From: Colivivens sp963626085
GTDB taxonomy: Bacteria > Bacteroidota > Bacteroidia > Bacteroidales > Bacteroidaceae
Assembly: GCA_963626085.1 (NCBI GenBank)
Contig: CAVFVJ010000034.1
Coordinates: 1-43,511, forward strand
Direction: 5' to 3'
Length of the DNA: 43,511 bases
Both the position numbers and the translations under genes were made by a program. Shown here piece after piece: positions 36,743 to 43,488 of this stretch (position 1 is the first letter of the stretch; the number at the start of each line of letters is the position of its first letter). The notes below the pieces were generated by a model that did not search any database, was not told where the DNA came from, and saw only the letters and a list, made by a program, of their open reading frames with translations.

Positions 36743-38746
36743 TCATTTGTTGAGTTCTTTAATCCATCCGTTGCGGTATGCATAGAGCAACTTCTTCAAG
36801 TCGCTCACTTTCTTGCTGAGAACTTTGCCCTTGTCTGTGTCCTTCACATACATACGGTTTTGGCTGAGTTCCACTATCTGTCTTGTGCTTTTAATGTCCA
36901 CTCCTTTGCGGATTGCCTCTTCGGCAGATCTGAACGGCTGGTGCTGTACCAGTTCCAGTCCACGAGAGTGGAAGGTGAGTGTGTACCCTGCGATTCCAGT
37001 CTTTGGTTGGTAGGCTCGTGAGAATCCACCATCGATGACGAGGTGTTTGCCTCCAGCCTTTATCGGAGTCTCGCCTTTGATGGTACGTACGGGTACATGT
37101 CCGTTGATTATATGGCGGTGCATACCCTTGACCCCGAAGTTGTCCATAATCATGTCCATCACCTCTTCACTGTCTCCATACTTGTAGTAGTAGCCTTTTT
37201 TCTCCGTATATGTTGACTGGTCGTCTATGAAGTAACGTTCGAAGGTAGTCATACGGTCTTTGTCGAACAGTGGACTGTCTTTTCCACACCAAAGATACCA
37301 CAGGTAATCAATGGCAAAGAGTTTATCGTCGCCCTTCGTGTCGTTGTTGAATGCCGACCTCACTATCTGTTCGGTCTTTTTCATCATCTCGATTCCTTTG
37401 TACTTCTTTCCTCTGATATCAACTTCCTTCAGTGAACCGTCTTTATTGAGTGGGATGGATGCGTGGAACAGTAGGTTTGAGTTGATTACAGAGTACATGC
37501 TACCGTGTGAGAGTAGGTTGCTGATATGTTTGTGGAGCTTGTCGCTCGTGCAGAACGAGTGTACCATCTTGTCCATCACGTGTTCCTCTTCCTTGCTCAG
37601 TTCATATGGGTGTTCTGGATTTAGGGTAGGAAGGAAGGTGTCTGTGAGAGGGTAGGTCACTCCATCGAGTGTTATTGTGCCCTTTTCTTTGTCAATCAGA
37701 TGTAGGAGGTTACGGTCTTCCATCCCAAATTCTGGACGGCGGTCGATGATTTTTGCTTCTTCTTTGAACTGAATGACGGTGATTGCCTTGTGCATTAGTA
37801 CCATGAGCCGTTCTGTCTGCATGTCCTCCATTTGGTCTTCTTGCAGGTGTGTGATTCCGAACCGTTCACATGGGTCGTTACGGTAAGTGTTGATTGCGAA
37901 TGTGGCAAGTGGCAAGAGGTTGATGCCATATCCGTCTTCCAATGTGCTTTGGTTTCCGTATCGCAGTGTCATACGTAGTACGTTGCAGATGCAAGCACGG
38001 TTGCCTGCAGCCGCACCGAACCAGTCAATGTCGTGGTTGCCCCACACAATGTCGTAGTGGTGGTAGTCGCAAAGTGTCTCCATGATAAGGTGCGCTCCCG
38101 GTCCGCGGTCGAAAATGTCTCCCAATAGGTGTAATCTGTCGATGGCAAGTACCTGTATGAGGTTACTCAGTGCGGTGATGAACGCATCTGCTCTCTCAGT
38201 TTCTATAATTGTCTTTATGATTTGATTATAGTATTGGTACTTCTTGTCACCTTGTCCTGAAGGGGACTCATGAAGCAACTCCTCTATGATATATGCGAAT
38301 TGTGTTGGCAGTGACTTTCGTATTTTGGAACGTGTGTATTTGCTTGAAACTTCTCGACAAACCTTGATGAGTTGGAGTAGGGTGGTAGGGTAGAAGTCGC
38401 CCATGTTCTTCCTCGTGGACTTTATCAGTTGTAGTTTCCTTTCCGGATAATAGATGAGTATGCACAGCTCTCTCTTCTGTTTGTTTGTGAGTGTGTCGCC
38501 AAACAGTTCTTCGACCTTACGCTTGATGTAACCCGATGCATTCCTAAGCACATGGTTAAACGCTTCACTTTCACCGTGTGGGTCAGAAATGAAGTGCTCT
38601 GTTGGTTTCGGTAAGTTGAGGATGGCCTCCAGGTTTATTATCTCGGTGCTGGCATCGGCTATATTGGGGTAGCTTTGTGCCAACAGCTGCAAGTACCTCA
38701 TGTCTTTCCTTATGTCATCTTCTTTTGGAGAACCGTTTGCTTTCAT
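36743..38746 (-). CDS. fbp: Fructose-1,6-bisphosphatase class III
   Basis: A 667-residue class III (Firmicutes/Bacteroidota) fructose-bisphosphatase of the calcineurin-like fold. Metal motifs are SDPHGE (from D55/H57), GDIFDRGPG, WGNHD and INGHVPV. The N-terminus (MRYLQLLAQSYPNIADASTEIINLEAILNLPKPTEHF) is family-typical. It removes the 1-phosphate in gluconeogenesis. The frame is open 159 bp further upstream, but a promoter box lies in that extension and the family alignment starts near the ATG at 38746. It is first gene of a six-gene leftward operon. Confidence 0.93.
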   Translation of the reverse strand: MKANGSPKEDDIRKDMRYLQLLAQSYPNIADASTEIINLEAILNLPKPTEHFISDPHGESEAFNHVLRNASGYIKRKVEELFGDTLTNKQKRELCILIYYPERKLQLIKSTRKNMGDFYPTTLLQLIKVCREVSSKYTRSKIRKSLPTQFAYIIEELLHESPSGQGDKKYQYYNQIIKTIIETERADAFITALSNLIQVLAIDRLHLLGDIFDRGPGAHLIMETLCDYHHYDIVWGNHDIDWFGAAAGNRACICNVLRMTLRYGNQSTLEDGYGINLLPLATFAINTYRNDPCERFGITHLQEDQMEDMQTERLMVLMHKAITVIQFKEEAKIIDRRPEFGMEDRNLLHLIDKEKGTITLDGVTYPLTDTFLPTLNPEHPYELSKEEEHVMDKMVHSFCTSDKLHKHISNLLSHGSMYSVINSNLLFHASIPLNKDGSLKEVDIRGKKYKGIEMMKKTEQIVRSAFNNDTKGDDKLFAIDYLWYLWCGKDSPLFDKDRMTTFERYFIDDQSTYTEKKGYYYKYGDSEEVMDMIMDNFGVKGMHRHIINGHVPVRTIKGETPIKAGGKHLVIDGGFSRAYQPKTGIAGYTLTFHSRGLELVQHQPFRSAEEAIRKGVDIKSTRQIVELSQNRMYVKDTDKGKVLSKKVSDLKKLLYAYRNGWIKELNK

Positions 38747-38767
38747 CTTACATAATCTTTCATCTTG

Positions 38768-38775
38768 CAAAGGTA
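38768..38775 (-). promoter_or_regulatory. -7 box of the fbp-smpB-metH operon
   Basis: Minus-strand TACCTTTG followed by C, 21 bp upstream of the fbp ATG. The -33 region is poor. Confidence 0.6.
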
Positions 38776-38832
38776 AGACAAATAATTCACATAACGTTGT
38801 AAAAGCACGGAATTCTCCTACAGCTGAATTCT

Positions 38833-38872
38833 TACAAAAAGAAAACTGGTCGTATCTCACGATAAGACCAGT
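38833..38872 (-). terminator. Terminator of the sigma-factor operon
   Basis: ACTGGTC (38845-38851) pairs with GACCAGT (38866-38872), extended by TATC/GATA across one mismatch around a 4-nt loop. Leftward the stem is followed by TTTTCTTTTTG. It lies about 80 bp after the CpxP-like stop and before the fbp promoter. Confidence 0.75.
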
Positions 38873-38953
38873 GCTCGTCATGGATTGGGAAAATCCTTTA
38901 TCCAATCTACATTAAATACCTAAGTCATGTATGTGTATGAATGTTTTTGTTTG

Positions 38954-39451
38954 CTATCTGTTTTGATTTTCATTAGGCTGCCTCCATCCTCTGTTTTGAG
39001 GGGCGAACCGTCTCAGAGCTTCCATGTTGAACCTTTGTAGTGCTGTCCTTACCTTATGGATTTTTTTCCACGACAGTACCGCATGGAATTTCTTTTTGTA
39101 GTATGTCTGTTCTATTCTCTTACTTTCTACCTCAAGATCAGTAACCCATGTTATAATCTCTTCGTAGTCTTTCTCTGTTTTGGCTTTGAACCCAAGACCT
39201 ATGGTGTACTGTATCTTACCATTGATTTCACGCTGTTTATTCAGCATCTCGTGCATCAGCGGAAAGAAATTCTTACATTCCTGTGGTGTCAGTTCTGCTT
39301 CGCAACTCACGAACTCTTCCAACTTACGGTTGAACGCCTCGGGGGAGAACTGTCGTATTCCCTGACGGGAAGCCCATTCCTGTTGCTGCTGCTGTGCGAA
39401 GGACGATATGCAGAAACACAGGCTGATGATTATGAGAATGAGTCTGCTCAT
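38954..39451 (-). CDS. Periplasmic CpxP/Spy-like protein
   Basis: A 165-residue exported protein: signal peptide MSRLILIIISLCFCISSFAQ, then a Gln-rich start and a mostly helical, basic body (FNRKLEEFVSCEAELTPQECKNFFPLMHEMLNKQREI; SWKKIHKVRTALQRFNMEALRRF). The L-T-x-x-E segment and helical layout resemble the Spy/CpxP group of stress-related periplasmic proteins, but similarity by eye is modest. It is last gene of a sigma/anti-sigma unit, 23 bp after the upstream stop. A TTG start at 39478 overlapping the upstream gene is less likely. Confidence 0.7.
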   Translation of the reverse strand: MSRLILIIISLCFCISSFAQQQQQEWASRQGIRQFSPEAFNRKLEEFVSCEAELTPQECKNFFPLMHEMLNKQREINGKIQYTIGLGFKAKTEKDYEEIITWVTDLEVESKRIEQTYYKKKFHAVLSWKKIHKVRTALQRFNMEALRRFAPQNRGWRQPNENQNR

Positions 39452-39474
39452 AGCTTGTCTGTTGTTATATGGTG

Positions 39475-39855
39475 TCAATATTCGTCTCCAGAGAGATAGT
39501 TGTACACATCGTTGTAGTCTACCATTGCATAGTCCAGCATCTCCTCCTGGTATTCGTTGCTGTAAGTGCTGTAACCATAAGTAGTCTGTGTGTTGTTGGC
39601 ATATGGCTGTTTGTCTGTACTGTTTGTACGCTCAAGCATGTTGAAGCCGACGATTGCTCCAGCCATGCAGGCGGCAGCCAGTCCTGTCCACCTCAACCAG
39701 CCAGTCTTGTGTCTCCTGTCGATGCTCACCACCTTTGTTTCCTCAGCAGGAATGTTTGACATTATACGTGAGGTGAGAGTGTCAAAATATCCTTCTGGCA
39801 CGGTGAAGTGGTTGTCCTTCCCGAATTGTTCCAATATTTTCTTCTCTTCGTTCAT
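39475..39855 (-). CDS. Putative anti-sigma factor
   Basis: A 126-residue protein with a cytoplasmic N-terminus (MNEEKKILEQFGKDNHFTVPEGYFDTL), one transmembrane helix (about 56-74, WTGLAAACMAGAIVGF), and a Tyr/Asn-rich periplasmic tail ending DVYNYLSGDEY. The N-terminal phrase FTVPEGYFD is common in small membrane proteins encoded after ECF sigma factors in Bacteroidota. It lacks a zinc-type HxxxCxxC motif. An anti-sigma role is inferred from its position 71 bp after a sigma factor gene. Confidence 0.65.
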   Translation of the reverse strand: MNEEKKILEQFGKDNHFTVPEGYFDTLTSRIMSNIPAEETKVVSIDRRHKTGWLRWTGLAAACMAGAIVGFNMLERTNSTDKQPYANNTQTTYGYSTYSNEYQEEMLDYAMVDYNDVYNYLSGDEY

Positions 39856-39926
39856 CGTATTCTTCTCCTTTGTGATTCTTTTATATCCCTTTATTCAACT
39901 TTATGACTTTGTGTGAAGTAAAAGGT

Positions 39927-40472
39927 TTAATCATGCTTGTTGAAATAATCTTCAATTTTCTTTACTGCGAGGTGAAAGGTTGCTTTCAACGCTCCCACGC
40001 TGGTGCCTGTAATCTGTGACATCTTCTCGTACTTCATCTCCTCGTAGTATTTCATGTTGAACACGGCTTTCTGTTTTGCCGGTAACCTGTCTATTGCTTT
40101 CTGTAACATGAGCTGTGTCTCATCACCGTCGAAATAGGGGTCGCTCTCCAGTGAGTCTGTCAATGAGGAGTCTGTATTGTCGAGCGATACGGTATTTCTC
40201 TTGTGGCTGATGAAGGTGAGGCTCTCGTTGTATGCTATTTTGTAGAGCCAGGTGGACAACTTAGAGTCTCCCCGAAACGAACCGATGTTGGTCCAGGCTT
40301 TTATGAATGTGTTCTGCAGTACATCGTCTGTGTCGTCGTGGTCAATCACGAGCCGCCTGATTTGCCAGTATACGGACTGACTGTAGTGGTTTACAATTTC
40401 CTCAAACGCCTGATGCTGTGTTTTCGGGTTCTGCAACCTCTTCAGTATCTCTTCTTCGTTGTACTTGCCCAT
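39927..40472 (-). CDS. ECF-type RNA polymerase sigma factor
   Basis: A 181-residue sigma-70 family protein of ECF size. Region 2 shows DTDDVLQNTFIKAWTNIGSFRGDSKLSTWLYKIAYNESL, with the -10 recognition part. Region 4 shows LPAKQKAVFNMKYYEEMKYEKMSQITGTSVGALKATFHLAVKKI, a good helix-turn-helix. A Ser/Asp-rich linker separates them. It is followed by an anti-sigma-like membrane protein and a CpxP-like periplasmic protein, a plausible envelope-stress module. The trigger and target promoters are unknown. Confidence 0.92.
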   Translation of the reverse strand: MGKYNEEEILKRLQNPKTQHQAFEEIVNHYSQSVYWQIRRLVIDHDDTDDVLQNTFIKAWTNIGSFRGDSKLSTWLYKIAYNESLTFISHKRNTVSLDNTDSSLTDSLESDPYFDGDETQLMLQKAIDRLPAKQKAVFNMKYYEEMKYEKMSQITGTSVGALKATFHLAVKKIEDYFNKHD

Positions 40473-40532
40473 GTGCTCACTCCGAGAATGCAGACTGCTA
40501 TAGTCTTCTGTATGTCAGGTGTGTGTTGTCGG

Positions 40533-40844
40533 TTATTTCAGATAGATTTTCCTTGCTGTCTTGCCTACCTTAATTATATAGCATCCCTTAGGCAGGTTTT
40601 CGAGTTCAATCTTCTTGTCGGCACTGTCAATCTTCTGTGTGCTTACCTTCACTCCAGCCAGATTGTATATTTCCAAAACCATCTTTTCTGCGTTCTTGAT
40701 GTGTACGCAAGACTCGCTGACGGTGATTGACACTGCCTGTTGCTCAGTCTCAATCTGTGTCTTCTGTTCGTCTTGGGCGTATACGGACGGAGCGATGCCA
40801 ATCATCACCGTTGCCATTATTAGTATAAGTAGCTTTCTAATCAT
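40533..40844 (-). CDS. Small secreted protein built around a T9SS-like tail domain
   Basis: A 103-residue exported protein. The signal peptide is MIRKLLILIMATVMIGIAPSVYAQ. Nearly all of the mature part (AVSITVSESCVHIKN, then MVLEIYNLAGVKVSTQKI, then LPKGCYIIKVGKTARKIYL) resembles the C-terminal immunoglobulin-like domain that targets cargo to the type IX secretion system. No catalytic or binding domain precedes it. It could be a free-standing domain of the DUF3244 kind found in Bacteroides. The start at 40844 is chosen because an earlier ATG adds a polar stretch before the signal peptide. Confidence 0.7.
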   Translation of the reverse strand: MIRKLLILIMATVMIGIAPSVYAQDEQKTQIETEQQAVSITVSESCVHIKNAEKMVLEIYNLAGVKVSTQKIDSADKKIELENLPKGCYIIKVGKTARKIYLK

Positions 40845-40871
40845 ATACAATCGTATTTGTACTTGTCGGTG

Positions 40872-40903
40872 CAAAAATACGAAGTTTTTCTGAACCGACC
40901 AAA
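40872..40903 (-). promoter_or_regulatory. Promoter of the small secreted protein and perhaps the sigma gene
   Basis: Minus-strand TTTG (40900-40903), a 20-bp gap, then TATTTTTG (40872-40879) followed by C, 27 bp upstream of the ATG. It may also serve the downstream sigma/anti-sigma genes, since no good box is visible in the 60 bp between them. Confidence 0.7.
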
Positions 40904-40928
40904 CTATTGTACTTTTTTTTGAACTCTA

Positions 40929-40966
40929 CAAAACAAAAGGTGCAACGCAATCACTGCGGTGCACCT
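40929..40966 (-). terminator. Terminator of rpsA
   Basis: A 12-bp stem with one mismatch (40938-40949 with 40955-40966, 5-nt loop) followed leftward by TTTTGTTTTG. It lies about 36 bp after the rpsA stop. Confidence 0.85.
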
Positions 40967-41002
40967 CGTCCTTTACAATTTTACAATATTAATTTGAATG
41001 AA

Positions 41003-42784
41003 TTATTTCTTCGTCATTTCAGCCTTAAGTGCTGCGAGTGCATCGATGTCACCAAGAGTAGTGCTGGCTGCCTTGTTCTGTATTACAGGAGCGTCACTCT
41101 TCTTTGGAGATTTCTTTGCGCTTGCCTCCTTCTTGCTTGCCTTAGCCTCTGCACGCTGTACGTCTTCGAAGATGCGGCTGTGTGAAAGGATTATGCGCTT
41201 AGAGTCCTTGTTGAATTCGATGACCTTGAACGGAAGAACCTCACCGAGCTGTGCCTGTGATCCGTCTTCCTTTACGAGATGCTTTGGAGTGGCGAAGCCT
41301 TCAACACCCTCTTCGAGGCTGATGACAGCACCCTTGTCCACTACCTCGATAATCTTACCTTCGTGGATTGAGTCCGGTGTGAAGAGGTTCTCAAACTTTT
41401 CCCATGGGTTGTCCTCAATCTGCTTGTGTCCGAGGCTGAGACGGCGGTTTTCCTTGTCGATGTCGAGTACCTGTACTTCAATATCAGCACCAACCTGTGT
41501 GAACTCTGATGGATGCTTAATCTTCTTTGTCCAAGAGAGGTCAGAGATGTGGATGAGTCCGTCAACACCTTCCTCAAGCTCTACGAATACTCCGAAGTTG
41601 GTGAAGTTGCTTACCTTTGCAGTGTGGTTTGAACCGACAGGGTACTTCTCCTCTATGTTCTCCCATGGGTCTGGCTTGAGTTGCTTGATGCCGAGTGACA
41701 TCTTTCTTTCCTCGCGGTCGAGTGTGAGGACTACAGCCTCTACCTCGTCGCCAACCTTCACGAAGTCCTGTGCGCTGTGGAGGTGTGCGCTCCAGCTCAT
41801 CTCTGATACATGGATAAGTCCTTCTACACCTTGGGCTATTTCAACGAATGCTCCGTAGTCAGCGATGACAACAACCTTGCCCTTCACCTTGTCGCCCACC
41901 TTGAGGTTGGGATCAAGTGCTTCCCATGGGTGTGGAGTGAGCTGCTTCAGACCGAGAGCGATACGCTTCTTCTCCTCGTCGAAGCTGAGGATGACAACGT
42001 TGATCTTCTGGTCGAGTTGTACAATCTCCTTCGGATCGTTCACGCGACCCCATGAGAGGTCTGTGATATGGATGAGTCCGTCGACACCACCGAGGTCGAT
42101 GAATACTCCGTATGATGTGATGTTCTTGACAATACCCTCAAGAATTTGTCCTTTCTCGAGTTTGCTGATGATTTCTTTCTTCTGCAGTTCGATTTCTGCT
42201 TCGATGAGTGCCTTGTGAGATACGACAACGTTCTTGAATTCCTGGTTAATCTTGACGATGCGGAATTCCATTGTCTTACCCACAAATGTATCGTAGTCGT
42301 GGATTGGCTTGACATCAATCTGGCTACCCGGGAGGAATGCTTCAGTACCGAGTACATCCACAATCATACCACCCTTGGTGCGACACTTGATGAAGCCCTT
42401 GATGATTTCGTTGCTGTCATAAGCCGCAGTGACGCGATCCCATGAACGAGCCTGGCGTGCTTTCTTGTGTGAAAGGCTGAGCTGACCCTTCTTGTCTTCC
42501 TGGCTTTCGATGTATACTTCCACCTTATCGCCTACAGCAAGGTCGGGATTGTAGCGGAATTCATTGCGTGAGATGATTCCTTCAGACTTGTAACCGATAT
42601 TGACGACCACTTCACGGTCGCTGATAGATGTTACCGTACCTTCAACGACCTCATTGTCGTTGATGTTGTTCAGAGTGCTTTCGTAAGCCTTTGTTTCAGC
42701 TTCCTTGTCAGCCACTTTCTTGCCATGCTCGAATGACTCCCAGTCGAAATCTTCCAGCGGTTTGATGTTCTTTGTTTCTGTCAT
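41003..42784 (-). CDS. rpsA: 30S ribosomal protein S1
   Basis: A 593-residue S1 with six S1 (OB-fold) repeats. The repeats from the third on read as ASYGVFIDLGGVDGLIHITDLSW-type units: NITSYGVFIDLGGVDGL, IADYGAFVEIAQGVEGL, NFTNFGVFVELEEGVDGL and VVDKGAVISLEEGVEGF. The first two, more divergent repeats are those that dock S1 to the ribosome in E. coli. S1 binds mRNA leaders, which matters in Bacteroidota because their leaders lack Shine-Dalgarno motifs. After the last repeat a Lys/Ala/Ser-rich tail (about 540-593) ends ALKAEMTKK. The gene stands alone with a good promoter and terminator. Confidence 0.96.
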   Translation of the reverse strand: MTETKNIKPLEDFDWESFEHGKKVADKEAETKAYESTLNNINDNEVVEGTVTSISDREVVVNIGYKSEGIISRNEFRYNPDLAVGDKVEVYIESQEDKKGQLSLSHKKARQARSWDRVTAAYDSNEIIKGFIKCRTKGGMIVDVLGTEAFLPGSQIDVKPIHDYDTFVGKTMEFRIVKINQEFKNVVVSHKALIEAEIELQKKEIISKLEKGQILEGIVKNITSYGVFIDLGGVDGLIHITDLSWGRVNDPKEIVQLDQKINVVILSFDEEKKRIALGLKQLTPHPWEALDPNLKVGDKVKGKVVVIADYGAFVEIAQGVEGLIHVSEMSWSAHLHSAQDFVKVGDEVEAVVLTLDREERKMSLGIKQLKPDPWENIEEKYPVGSNHTAKVSNFTNFGVFVELEEGVDGLIHISDLSWTKKIKHPSEFTQVGADIEVQVLDIDKENRRLSLGHKQIEDNPWEKFENLFTPDSIHEGKIIEVVDKGAVISLEEGVEGFATPKHLVKEDGSQAQLGEVLPFKVIEFNKDSKRIILSHSRIFEDVQRAEAKASKKEASAKKSPKKSDAPVIQNKAASTTLGDIDALAALKAEMTKK

Positions 42785-42877
42785 AAAATTAAAAATTCTT
42801 TTTCTTTTGACATGTTAGACATTATGTTGTTTGCAAATGCTTGGCCCCGATGTGCATAGGCACACCGAAACCAGGTG

Positions 42878-42908
42878 CAAAGGTACGAATTTTATTTCAT
42901 GTAGCAAT
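42878..42908 (-). promoter_or_regulatory. Promoter of rpsA
   Basis: Minus-strand ATTG (42905-42908), 19 bp, then TACCTTTG (42878-42885) followed by C. The leader before the ATG is close to 90 nt, long enough for autoregulation by S1, but no structure was identified. Confidence 0.75.
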
Positions 42909-43044
42909 TGTTCCAGTCTTTTTTTTATATTCTGTAGTATAATTGGTTATGGCAATACGTCATGGAAAAGAGATGCTTTGTTGGCATTTTGGTATGTTGC
43001 GTAAGAGAAGTCGAATGACCCCCAAACTTCTTTTTTTTATTTCA

Positions 43045-43116
43045 CTCGGCTCAATCAATCGATTCACTCGAGTGAAAACATCAATTCACTCGAGTGAATC
43101 GACCTTCTCTGCCGAG
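43045..43116. repeat. Nested palindromes around two TTCACTCGAGTGAA sites
   Basis: The 14-bp perfect palindrome TTCACTCGAGTGAA occurs at 43063-43076 and 43085-43098. The pair is nested in a larger inverted repeat: 43060-43076 (starting CGATTCAC) is the exact reverse complement of 43085-43101, 8 bp apart. Outer arms CTCGGC (43045-43050) and GCCGAG (43111-43116) extend the symmetry. No T tract follows, so it is not a simple terminator. Confidence 0.8.
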
Positions 43117-43430
43117 CCCCTCTATAGGGGTGTCTACGGGAGTTTGTCAAAAAGACATGAAAAGACTAAACATCTTGCGCAATTTGACATTTGTCCTTCA
43201 GTTCTCGCATCGTCTCCACAATACTGATGCTTTCTTGCATGATGTTTACCATCATGTTGGTTGAAAAGACTTACACCTTATTATATATATGACGATGCCT
43301 ATGGTGAAAGTAGCATTTACTACTTCCGAGGGTCGCCTACGACGACCTATGAAGTATCGTTTATGGTTTTTAGAAAGCCATCGTTGGCTAACTGTTGTAG
43401 ATGCTGATGTCGGCTTATAATGCTACTTTT

Positions 43431-43466
43431 GGCTATAAGCCCATTCTAATTTCTACTATTGTAGAT
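43431..43466 (+). CRISPR. Solo Cas12a (type V-A)-type CRISPR repeat
   Basis: The last 20 nt, TAATTTCTACTATTGTAGAT (43447-43466), are the conserved 3' part of Cas12a direct repeats, with stem TCTAC/GTAGA and loop TATT. The 36-nt unit starts GGCT-ATA-AGCC, the small 5' inverted repeat also found in many Cas12a repeats. The remaining 45 nt of the window show no second GGCTATAAGCC, so a normal array with 26-32-nt spacers does not continue here. Exactly 64 bp upstream (43367-43402) a degenerate copy may exist: its last 12 nt match at 11 positions, but the 5' stem arm is lost. Cas12a processes its own RNA just 5' of the hairpin, so one repeat plus downstream sequence could give a working guide. No cas gene lies in this window. 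Confidence 0.7.
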
Positions 43467-43488
43467 TGTGATTCTTTTCCTTACTTTG
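43458..43488 (+). promoter_or_regulatory. Possible promoter at the right edge
   Basis: ATTG (43458-43461), 19 bp, then TTACTTTG (43481-43488), one mismatch from TAnnTTTG. It would drive a gene beyond the edge. The upstream box lies in the loop and stem of the Cas12a-type repeat. A second -7-like box, TACTTTTG, lies at 43424-43431 just before the repeat but lacks a -33 box. Confidence 0.35.

Noticed and set aside
42943..43227. 94-codon frame at the right end
   Set aside because: It runs through the nested palindromes, shows no domain or signal peptide, and reads like random translation.
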